Shown: positions 36,891-44,344 of the stretch, in pieces
Layout: every line of letters starts with the position of its first letter
Position numbering within the stretch: position 1 is the first letter of the stretch
Assembly (NCBI RefSeq): GCF_006094435.1
Contig: NZ_CP034783.1
Coordinates: forward strand, 3,313,001-3,377,000
Source of the DNA: Pseudomonas sp. MPC6
GTDB taxonomy: Bacteria > Pseudomonadota > Gammaproteobacteria > Pseudomonadales > Pseudomonadaceae
DNA: 64,000 bases
Direction of reading: 5' to 3'
Notes under the pieces: model-generated
The model's input: the letters and a program-made list of their open reading frames with translations, nothing else
What the model was told of the DNA's origin: nothing
Databases searched by the model: none
Translations under genes and position numbers: made by a program

Positions 36891-38429
36891 ATGACACGCG
36901 AGATCAACCGTATGGCGGTGGTGGGGGCTGGCATCATGGGCACCGGCATTGCCCAGATTGCAGCCCAGGCCGGTATCCAGGTCCTGTTGTTCGATAACCG
37001 CGAAGGCGCCGCCCAGGCCGCTCGCGATAACCTTGAACAGACGCTGGACAAGCTGGCGAGCAAGGGCAAGATCCTCGGCGCAGACGCACAGGCCACACTC
37101 GATCGCCTGCAGGTAGCGACCGCGCTGACCGAGCTCAAGGAGGTCGAGCTGGTCGTCGAAGCCATTATTGAGCGCCTCGATGCCAAGCAGTCGTTGCTCG
37201 CCCAGCTTGAAGCGGTCGTCGCTGACGATTGCATTCTGGCCACCAATACCTCGTCGCTGTCCGTGACCAGCATCGCCCGGGAATGTCGGCGTCCTGAGCG
37301 TGTCGCGGGGTTCCATTTCTTTAACCCGGTGCCGCTGATGAAAGTCGTCGAAGTCATCGACGGCCTGGCCAGTGATCCGCTAGTCGGTGATCGCCTGCAG
37401 GCGTTGGCGGCGCGCATGGGCCACCGGGGTATCCGGGCCAAGGACACGCCAGGTTTCATCATCAACCATGCGGGGCGTGCCTACAGCACCGAAGCCCTGC
37501 AAATACTCAAGGAAGGCGTGGCCGAGCCCGCCGAAATCGACCGCATCCTGCGCGAAGGCCTGGGTTTTCGCATGGGGCCGCTGGAGCTGTTCGACCTGAC
37601 AGCCCTGGATGTCTCGCACCCGGTGATCGAGTCGATCTACAACCAGTTTTACCAGGAGCCTCGTTATCGTCCGGCAGCGCTGACCCGGCAAATGCTTGAG
37701 GCCGGGTTCGTCGGGCGCAAGGTCGGGCGGGGTTTTTACCGCTACGCCAACGGTCAAAGGGTCGATGCGCCCCCGGCGCAGGCAGTGCCGGTCGTGGAGA
37801 CGCTACCGCCGGTGTGGCTGGGGACCGAGAACGCGGCTGATCGTGTCGGCCTGATGGCGTTGCTGGAGCAGCTGGGCGCGCAGGTAGAGCAGGGCGCCAC
37901 GCCGTCCAGCGCAGCACTCTGCCTGCTGGCGCCCTATGGCCTGGATGCCACCAGCGCTGCGGTACGCTTTGCCACCGACCCGACTCGCACGGTCTGCATC
38001 GACCCGCTGCTCGACAGCACGCGCTACCGCACGCTGATGCCGACCCCGGCCACCCGCGTCGACATGCGCGATGCCGCGCATGCCTTGTTGGCGCGCGACG
38101 GCGTCGGGGTCAGCATGATCAACGACAGCGTCGGCTTCGTCGCCCAGCGTGTGCTGGCGATGATCGTCAACCTGGCCGGCGATATCGTCCAGCAGCGCAT
38201 CGCCAGCGTCGAAGACCTGGAGGAGGGCGTGCGCCGGGGGCTGGGTTACCCGCAGGGGCCGTTGGCCTGGGGCGACAGTGTCGGCAGCAAACGCTTGCTG
38301 ACCATCCTGGAACGCATGAGCGAATTGACCGGCGATCCGCGTTACCGGCCGGGCCCTTGGCTGCGCCGACGCGCGACCCTCGGCCTGTCGCTGTGCCACG
38401 CCGAATGCACGCAAACAAAGGTGAAATGA
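36891..38429 (+). CDS. 3-Hydroxyacyl-CoA dehydrogenase, second cluster (PaaH-like)
   Basis: NAD-dependent enzyme of 512 residues. Motifs are VVGAGIMGTGIAQIAAQAG for NAD binding, GFHFFNPVPLMKVVEVIDGL with the catalytic histidine, and DTPGFIINHAGRAYSTEALQ. It is paralogous along its full length to the enzyme at 25156-26688, including the second C-terminal domain (LGYPQGPLAWGDSVGSKRLL). It sits in the operon between hydratase and CoA-transferase genes. Confidence 0.9.
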   Translation: MTREINRMAVVGAGIMGTGIAQIAAQAGIQVLLFDNREGAAQAARDNLEQTLDKLASKGKILGADAQATLDRLQVATALTELKEVELVVEAIIERLDAKQSLLAQLEAVVADDCILATNTSSLSVTSIARECRRPERVAGFHFFNPVPLMKVVEVIDGLASDPLVGDRLQALAARMGHRGIRAKDTPGFIINHAGRAYSTEALQILKEGVAEPAEIDRILREGLGFRMGPLELFDLTALDVSHPVIESIYNQFYQEPRYRPAALTRQMLEAGFVGRKVGRGFYRYANGQRVDAPPAQAVPVVETLPPVWLGTENAADRVGLMALLEQLGAQVEQGATPSSAALCLLAPYGLDATSAAVRFATDPTRTVCIDPLLDSTRYRTLMPTPATRVDMRDAAHALLARDGVGVSMINDSVGFVAQRVLAMIVNLAGDIVQQRIASVEDLEEGVRRGLGYPQGPLAWGDSVGSKRLLTILERMSELTGDPRYRPGPWLRRRATLGLSLCHAECTQTKVK

Positions 38430-38430
38430 C

Positions 38431-39669
38431 ATGGGTGCTTTGACTGGATACCGCGTACTCGACTTGAGCCGTGTGCTGGCCGGCCCCTGGTGTGGCCAGA
38501 CCCTGGCCGACCTGGGCGCCGAAGTCATCAAGGTGGAACGACCGGGGGTGGGTGACGACACCCGCGGTTGGGGGCCGCCATGGATGAAGGGCCAGCACGA
38601 TGAGGCGACCCACGAAGCCTCCTATTACCAATCGACCAACCGCGGCAAGTTATCGGTGGCGCTGAACCTGGCAAGTGCCGAAGGCCAGGAACTGGTGCGT
38701 GCGCTGGCCACCGACTGCGATGTGCTGATTGAAAACTACAAGGCCGGCTCGTTGGCTAAATACGGGCTGGATTATGCCTCTTTGTCCCGGCTCAACCCGC
38801 GGCTGGTGTATTGCTCGGTGACCGGCTTCGGGCAGACCGGGCCACGGGCTGCGGAGCCGGGTTATGACTTCATCATCCAGGGCATCGGCGGGCTGATGAG
38901 CATCACCGGCGAGCGCGATGACCTGCCGGGTGGCGGGCCGCAGAAAGTGGGGGTGGCATTCTCCGACCTGATGACCGGGCTCTACTCCACGGTCGCCATT
39001 CAGGCGGCATTGCTCAGCCGCGAGAAAACCGGAGTGGGTCAACACATCGACATGGCGCTGTTGGACGTGCAGGTCGCCACCCTGTGCAACCAGAGCCAGA
39101 ACTACCTGGCGTCCGGCAAACCCCCGGGCCGCTACGGCAACGCCCACGCCAACATCGTGCCGTATCAGGTATTCCGTGCCAGTGATCAGGACTTCGTGAT
39201 CGCCTGCGGCAACGACTCCCAGTTCGTTGCGCTGTGCGAGGCGATCGGTCTGACGGACCTGCCTGAAGACCCGCGCTTTGCGCGCAATGCGGACCGAGTG
39301 ACCCATCGGGAGGCGATCATCGAAATTCTTACCCGGCATTTCCTCAGTGCTACGGCCGATGAATGGGTGCGACGCATTCACCCGCAGGGCGTGCCGATTG
39401 GGGTGATCAACAGCATTGCCCAGGCGCTGGATGAGCCACAGGTGAAGGCGCGCAATATGGTGGTGAACATCCCCCATCCGCTGAAGGCCGATTTCGTGAC
39501 CGTGGGCAGTCCCATCAAGATGTCCGGCACGCCAGTCGAGTACCTGCGCCCGGCGCCGATGCTGGGTGAACATACGGACGAGGTGCTCAAGCGTCAGTTG
39601 GGGCTGGACGATGAACGCCTGGCGGAGTTGAAGGCACGGGGCGTCATCGAGCAGCTAGGGGAGCGCTGA
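38431..39669 (+). CDS. Type III (CaiB/BaiF) CoA-transferase, second cluster
   Basis: CoA-transferase of 412 residues with RVLDLSRVLAGPWCGQTLAD, DVLIENYKAGSLAKYGLDYA, YCSVTGFGQTGPRAAEPGYD and SPIKMSGTPVEYLRPAPMLG. It resembles succinyl-CoA:dicarboxylate CoA-transferases such as the glutarate enzyme more than the paralogue at 23098-24288 does (inference from the GQTGP and KVGVAFSDLMTGLY stretches). One base separates it from the dehydrogenase gene. It ends the second operon; no thiolase gene is found in this cluster. Confidence 0.9.
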   Translation: MGALTGYRVLDLSRVLAGPWCGQTLADLGAEVIKVERPGVGDDTRGWGPPWMKGQHDEATHEASYYQSTNRGKLSVALNLASAEGQELVRALATDCDVLIENYKAGSLAKYGLDYASLSRLNPRLVYCSVTGFGQTGPRAAEPGYDFIIQGIGGLMSITGERDDLPGGGPQKVGVAFSDLMTGLYSTVAIQAALLSREKTGVGQHIDMALLDVQVATLCNQSQNYLASGKPPGRYGNAHANIVPYQVFRASDQDFVIACGNDSQFVALCEAIGLTDLPEDPRFARNADRVTHREAIIEILTRHFLSATADEWVRRIHPQGVPIGVINSIAQALDEPQVKARNMVVNIPHPLKADFVTVGSPIKMSGTPVEYLRPAPMLGEHTDEVLKRQLGLDDERLAELKARGVIEQLGER

Positions 39670-39681
39670 CAGGTATCGCCT

Positions 39682-39716
39682 GGCACGCCGCCTGAGTTCA
39701 TCAGGGGGCGTGTGCC
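39682..39716. terminator. Hairpin between convergent operon and NahR-like gene
   Basis: GGCACGCCGCCTGA and TCAGGGGGCGTGTGCC form an imperfect long stem around a 5-base loop. It lies 12 bases behind the CoA-transferase stop codon and may end transcription from both sides. No strong T-tract follows. Confidence 0.45.
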
Positions 39717-39832
39717 CGGCGTACTGCATCACCGAGGCTGAAATGCTGGCGTGAAGGTGGTAGAGGCGGTTGGGAGGGAAAGTTTGATGATGTCGAATAT
39801 TCAGGCCGTCGAGCATCTTGAATGGGCTCCAT

Positions 39833-40735
39833 TCAATCGGAGAACAACTCAAACATCAGCTGACGCAACCAACGATTGGCCGGATCCTTGTTGTATCGCG
39901 TGTGCCAGAACAGATTGATCTCGATGTTCGGCAACTCCAGGGGCGGCGCAAGTACTGTGAGTCCGAAGGGTTGTTCGCAACTGAGGGCGAAGCGTTCGGG
40001 CACTGTCGCCAGCAGATCCGTGCGTTGAAGTATGTGGCCTATCGCGACGAAATGCGGCACCTCCAACCGAATGTTTCGCTCGATGCCTTCACGGGCGAGG
40101 AAGGTATCAACGACGCCGTGCCCGGTGTTCGCTGCTACTACGCGAACGTGGTCATAGCTGCAAAAGCGCTCGAGCGTCAACGGCTCCCGGGTGGCTGGAT
40201 GGCCCTTGCGGCACAGGCAGACGTAGCGATGATGGAACAGGCGTTGTTGAAAAAAACCCGCTTGCAGGTGAGGAAGCAAACCGACCGCAAGGTCGATCGC
40301 ACCGTTCTGCAGACCTTCCGCCAGGGTATCGGTGTTGTTGCGCAGCGTACTGATCGAGCAACCCGGAGCGCGTTCCGCCAGGGCATCCATCAGCCGTGGC
40401 ATGAAGTAGATTTCACCGATGTCCGTCATTGCCATGGTGAATCTGCGATTGCAAGTGAGTGGATCAAACGTGTCCTGGCGACTGAGTGCATCGCGTAGCG
40501 TCTGAATGGCCAGAGCGACCGGCTCGGCCAGTTGCCGGGCATAGGGGGTGGGTTCCATTCCCTGGTAGGTGCGCACGAAAAGTTCGTCGTTCAAGGTGGT
40601 ACGCAACCGCTTGAGCGCGTTGCTCACCGCCGGCTGGGTCAATTCAAGATTATCCGCCGCAGTCGAGACCCTGCGGTCGATCAGCAGTTGGTTGAACACC
40701 AACAGAAGATTGAGATCCAGCTCCCGTAATTCCAT
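39833..40735 (-). CDS. nahR: NahR-like LysR regulator (salicylate-responsive type)
   Basis: LysR-type activator of 300 residues, the length of NahR. It begins MELRELDLNLLLVFNQLLID and has LELTQPAVSNALKRLRTTL, AMTDIGEIYFMPRLMDALAE and GHILQRTDLLATVPERFA, stretches that match NahR of plasmid NAH7 closely as I recall it. NahR binds salicylate and activates naphthalene/salicylate operons. ATG 40735 is chosen by this match, with GAGG five bases upstream, over a start at 40759. It diverges from a permease gene and is two genes away from the salicylate hydroxylase gene. Confidence 0.85.
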   Translation of the reverse strand: MELRELDLNLLLVFNQLLIDRRVSTAADNLELTQPAVSNALKRLRTTLNDELFVRTYQGMEPTPYARQLAEPVALAIQTLRDALSRQDTFDPLTCNRRFTMAMTDIGEIYFMPRLMDALAERAPGCSISTLRNNTDTLAEGLQNGAIDLAVGLLPHLQAGFFQQRLFHHRYVCLCRKGHPATREPLTLERFCSYDHVRVVAANTGHGVVDTFLAREGIERNIRLEVPHFVAIGHILQRTDLLATVPERFALSCEQPFGLTVLAPPLELPNIEINLFWHTRYNKDPANRWLRQLMFELFSD

Positions 40736-40898
40736 AACGCCTCGTGCAGGTTGGCTCATGCCAGGGCAATCAACCCGTTGCCCGACCGTGGGTCTGCACC
40801 GCTCGGAAATGGCCGCTGCAAGAGCCGCAAGCCTATCAATTGCGGTAGCGTCGCGTCCATCGCATTGGTTGCGCGGCTGTTACTCGTCCCTGAGCTGT

Positions 40899-40942
40899 AT
40901 TCACACTCGAAATAACAGGTATGTGGATCACTGCATTTATCA
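40899..40942 (+). promoter_or_regulatory. NahR-type box and downstream element before the permease gene
   Basis: ATTCACACTCGAAAT (40899-40913) matches the NahR consensus ATTCACGCT-N2-TGAT at 10 of 13 fixed positions. TTTATCA follows at 40936-40942, 37 bases from box start to element start, exactly as in the second site at 42367-42410. The rest of the gene-free stretch 40736-41039 shows nothing else that I can name. Confidence 0.55.
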
Positions 40943-41039
40943 CGCTAGACGCCTTGGCCATGATCGCTGCATTGCCCAAATAACCTCCGCGGGTCTATGA
41001 ACCTGCGGCTCTATAACAATGACAAAAAAGAGCGATGCC

Positions 41040-42377
41040 ATGCGTACGATCGATGTATCAGCCCTGATTGACGGGGCACGTTTCAATGCCTTCCACGCGC
41101 GCGTACTGTTCTGGTGCGCGCTGATCATCATCTTCGACGGCTATGACCTGGTCATCTATGGCGTGGTGTTGCCCTCACTGATGGCCGAGTGGGGCCTGAG
41201 CGCATTGCAAGCTGGAGCCTTGGGGAGCTGTGCGCTGGTGGGCATGATGTTGGGGGCACTGTTTTTCGGATCATTGTCCGACCGGATAGGCCGGCGTAAA
41301 ACCATCATGATCTGCGTCACCCTGTTCAGCGGGGTGACCGCGCTCAACGGCCTGGTTCAGAGCCCGGAGGCGTTTGCCCTGTGCCGGTTTGTGGCCGGTC
41401 TGGGGATTGGCGGGGTCATGCCGAACGTCGTCGCGTTGATGAACGAGTATGCGCCCAAGCAATCGCGCAGTACCTTGGTCGCCCTCATGTTCAGTGGCTA
41501 CTCGTTGGGCGGAATGTTGTCTGCCGGCCTGGGCATGGTGCTGATTCCCCTGTGGGGATGGCAGGCTGTGTTTTATGTGGCTTTGATTCCACTGTTGGCA
41601 TTGCCATTGCTGATACGACAGCTGCCCGAGTCGATGGATTTTCTGCTGCGCACCGGGCAGACGATCAAGGCCCAGGCGCTATTGGCGCAGGCTGTGCCGA
41701 GTTATGTGCCAAGCGCAGCCGACCAGTTAAGCCGCATCGCCGCCAAAGGCTCGAACGTGTCGATTTCCGAGCTATTCCGTGATGGGCGCAAGTTAAGCAC
41801 CTTCATGCTCTGGCTGGCGTTTTTCTGCTGCCTGCTGATGGTCTATGCATTGAGCTCCTGGTTGCCAAAACTGATGAGCGCCGCCGGGTATGGATTGAAC
41901 TCGAGCCTGGCGTTTCTGGTGGTGCTGAACCTGGGTGCGATCATCGGCGCGGTCGCCGGCGGTTGGCTGGGCGATCGAATCGGCATTGCCAAGGTCTTGT
42001 TCGTCTTCTTCTGCTGCGGGGCGGCGGCCCTGAGTCTGCTGGCGCTCAAAGCGCCATTACCGGTGCTCTATTTGCTGATTGCCGTCGCCGGTGCGTGCAC
42101 CATCGGCACGCAAATCCTGGCCAACGCCTGCACCGTCCAATATTACCCACCGCAGATACGGGCCACCGGCCTCGGTTGGGCGATGGGTGTGGGTCGCACC
42201 GGTGCAATCATTGGTCCGCTGCTGGGCGGCGCCTTGCATGCCTCTTCGCTGCCGTTACAGGCGAGCTTCCTCATCTTCGCCATTCCGGGATTGGTCGGGG
42301 CCATTGCCATCCTGGTCTTCCTGATCCAAAACGCATCGAGCCGCCAGCGCTCAGCGTCCAGCCAATATTCACATTGA
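41040..42377 (+). CDS. AAHS-family MFS permease, probable salicylate/benzoate transporter
   Basis: Inner-membrane symporter of 445 residues with about 12 helices. It begins MRTIDVSALIDGARFNAFHA, has the loop GSLSDRIGRRK, and GIGGVMPNVVALMNEYAPKQ, as in BenK/PcaK-type permeases. ATG 41040 is preferred because the AAHS proteins usually begin with this IDV segment and an AAAGAG lies eight bases upstream; ATG 41019 is in frame. It is placed between the NahR-like regulator and salicylate hydroxylase genes, which suggests an aromatic acid cargo. Confidence 0.85.
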   Translation: MRTIDVSALIDGARFNAFHARVLFWCALIIIFDGYDLVIYGVVLPSLMAEWGLSALQAGALGSCALVGMMLGALFFGSLSDRIGRRKTIMICVTLFSGVTALNGLVQSPEAFALCRFVAGLGIGGVMPNVVALMNEYAPKQSRSTLVALMFSGYSLGGMLSAGLGMVLIPLWGWQAVFYVALIPLLALPLLIRQLPESMDFLLRTGQTIKAQALLAQAVPSYVPSAADQLSRIAAKGSNVSISELFRDGRKLSTFMLWLAFFCCLLMVYALSSWLPKLMSAAGYGLNSSLAFLVVLNLGAIIGAVAGGWLGDRIGIAKVLFVFFCCGAAALSLLALKAPLPVLYLLIAVAGACTIGTQILANACTVQYYPPQIRATGLGWAMGVGRTGAIIGPLLGGALHASSLPLQASFLIFAIPGLVGAIAILVFLIQNASSRQRSASSQYSH

Positions 42378-42410
42378 TGATGCTGTGTATTGGAGTTGCT
42401 GTATTTATCA
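42367..42410 (+). promoter_or_regulatory. NahR-type box and downstream element before the hydroxylase gene
   Basis: ATTCACATTGATGAT (42367-42381) matches ATTCACGCT-N2-TGAT at 11 of 13 fixed positions and overlaps the permease stop codon. TTTATCA follows at 42404-42410 at the same 37-base offset as upstream of the permease gene. It gives the hydroxylase gene its own probable promoter. Confidence 0.65.
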
Positions 42411-42473
42411 ATAGCACACAGTTGGCGATGATTCAGCGACTCAAATAACAAACAGCCACACGGGTATCTTGCT

Positions 42474-43757
42474 ATGCATTCTTCTCACTCGACCTTGCAC
42501 ATCGGTATTGTCGGCGGTGGTATCGCCGGCGTGGCACTGGCCCTGGATCTGTGCCGCCACTCCCATCTCAGCGTGCAGTTGTTCGAAGCGGCATCGGCCT
42601 TTGGCGAGGTCGGTGCAGGTGTCTCCTTCGGCGCCAATGCCGTGCGCGCCATCGCCGGCCTGGGCATTGCCGAACCCTATCGGCAGATCGCCGACCGCGC
42701 GCTTGAGCCATGGCAGGATATCTGGTTCGAATGGCGCCGTGGCGAGGATGCCGGCTACCTCGGCGCCAGCCTGGCCGAAGGGGTAGGGCAGTCTTCGGTG
42801 CACCGTGCGGATTTTCTCGACGCGTTGGCCAGCCAGTTGCCAGAGGGCATCGCCCAATTCGGCAAGCGCGCGGTTAGCGTAGAGCAGGATGAGCAACAGG
42901 CCCGCGTGTTGTTCACCGATGGCAGCGAACATCGTTGCGATCTGTTGATCGCCGCTGACGGCATCAAGTCTTCGATTCGTGATCATGTGCTTCAAGGCCT
43001 GGGCCACCCCCTTGCGGCACCCCGCTTCAGCGGCACCTGTGCCTACCGCGGGATGATCGACAGTCAGCAGTTGCGCGCGGCCTACCGGGCCCGGGGTGTC
43101 GATGAGCACTTGGTCGACGTCCCGCAGATGTACCTGGGACGTGATGCCCACATCCTCACCTTCCCGGTCAAACAAGGCCGACTGATCAACGTCGTGGCCT
43201 TCACTTCCGACCGCAGCCGGCCTGACCCGGCCTGGCCGAGCAATTCCCCATGGGTTCGCAATGCCACCCAGGAAGAAATGCTGGCTGCGTTCACCGACTG
43301 GGGTGATGCCGCGCGCGTGCTGCTCGAATGCATTCCGGCACCCACCCTATGGGCGCTGCATGAACTCGAAGAGCTGCCAGGTTACGTACACGGCCGCGTT
43401 GGGCTGATCGGCGATGCGGCGCACGCGATGTTGCCGCATCAGGGGGCCGGCGCAGGGCAGGGCCTGGAAGACGCCTGGCTCCTGGCCCGCTTGCTGGCGG
43501 ACCCGCAAGTGCTGGCGAGCCGGCCCCAGGCTGTGCTGGAGGCCTATGACGCCATCCGCCGCCCACGCGCCTGCCGTGTGCAGCGCACCTCCTGGGAAGC
43601 CGGCGAACTGTATGAACTGCGCGATCCTGTTGTCGCCGACAACGAGCAGATGCTGGGTAAAACCCTCGCGGAGCGTTTCGAATGGCTGTGGGAACACGAC
43701 ATGCAGTCCGACCTGCAACAGGCTCGCAATCAACTGGGCTGGAAAGTACAGGCCTAG
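42474..43757 (+). CDS. nahG: Salicylate 1-hydroxylase
   Basis: FAD-dependent monooxygenase of 427 residues that converts salicylate to catechol and CO2 with NADH and O2. The FAD motif is IGIVGGGIAGVALAL, followed by FEAASAFGEVGAGVSFGANA, the DG motif LIAADGIKSSIR and the GD motif GLIGDAAHAMLPHQGAGAGQ. The sequence tracks NahG of NAH7 (434 residues) through its length, including CAYRGMIDSQQLRAAYRARG and DEHLVDVPQMYLG. No catechol dioxygenase gene is in the window, so ring cleavage must be encoded elsewhere. Confidence 0.9.
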   Translation: MHSSHSTLHIGIVGGGIAGVALALDLCRHSHLSVQLFEAASAFGEVGAGVSFGANAVRAIAGLGIAEPYRQIADRALEPWQDIWFEWRRGEDAGYLGASLAEGVGQSSVHRADFLDALASQLPEGIAQFGKRAVSVEQDEQQARVLFTDGSEHRCDLLIAADGIKSSIRDHVLQGLGHPLAAPRFSGTCAYRGMIDSQQLRAAYRARGVDEHLVDVPQMYLGRDAHILTFPVKQGRLINVVAFTSDRSRPDPAWPSNSPWVRNATQEEMLAAFTDWGDAARVLLECIPAPTLWALHELEELPGYVHGRVGLIGDAAHAMLPHQGAGAGQGLEDAWLLARLLADPQVLASRPQAVLEAYDAIRRPRACRVQRTSWEAGELYELRDPVVADNEQMLGKTLAERFEWLWEHDMQSDLQQARNQLGWKVQA

Positions 43758-43975
43758 GGCTTGAACCGGCATGCGCGAGGCAGGGTGGAACCCAACGTAC
43801 TCTTCACAACTTCATAGGGTGAGCTGTGCGACCACCTCGAGTGGGCTGAGTGTGCTGCAACGAACCTTTACCAGCAACTGGATGAAGTGCTTCCCGGCAG
43901 AGTGCGATTCGGGTTTCCTTCAAAAATGCCCACCGTGGAAAACCTTGATGGAAGGTATTCGGTAACGGCCTTTGA

Positions 43976-44344
43976 TCAAGTGATCCCATCGCTCCCCACG
44001 CGCAACGCCGGAACCTGCACCGCCGCCTCCTCAGTCCAATAGTACAAGCGGGCCTGTTTCGCGATGATCCAGGCGAATGACAACTCCTCCCGCGCATCCG
44101 CCTCGAACTCCTCCGGTGTGAACACATGGACGTCAAGCGGGTGCATCACGCCGAACAGATGCCGACAGATCGATCGGCGTCGCGCTGACTTTGCCAGTGG
44201 TGTGCGCAGGATGACGAACAGGTCGAGGTCGCTGTCCTCGCGTGCGAGCCCGACCGCGTACGAGCCAAAGGTACCGGCCGCGATGGGCTGGCACCCCTGG
44301 ACGATGCGCGTGACGATGCGCTGAATGTCGGCGTCGCTGAGCAT
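43976..44344 (-). CDS. Minimal nucleotidyltransferase (MNT-type) protein
   Basis: Protein of 122 residues of the minimal nucleotidyltransferase family. The hallmark GSx10DxD is present with Gly27-Ser28 and Asp39-Leu-Asp41 (GSYAVGLAREDSDLDLFVI), and a third acidic position may be in LDVHVFTPEEFE. ATG 44344 overlaps the TcA stop codon by one base (TGATG), which points to translation coupled to the toxin gene. MNT proteins are usually paired with a HEPN protein in toxin-antitoxin loci; no HEPN gene is seen here. Its role in a Tc locus is unknown. Confidence 0.85.
   Translation of the reverse strand: MLSDADIQRIVTRIVQGCQPIAAGTFGSYAVGLAREDSDLDLFVILRTPLAKSARRRSICRHLFGVMHPLDVHVFTPEEFEADAREELSFAWIIAKQARLYYWTEEAAVQVPALRVGSDGIT

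Noticed and set aside
39655..39852. A 65-codon open frame on the minus strand overlapping the NahR-like gene end
   Set aside because: It overlaps both neighbouring genes' ends and a terminator-like hairpin, and shows no family resemblance.
43771..43965. A 64-codon open frame after nahG
   Set aside because: It has no recognisable family, no convincing ribosome-binding site and an unusual Cys/Ser composition.
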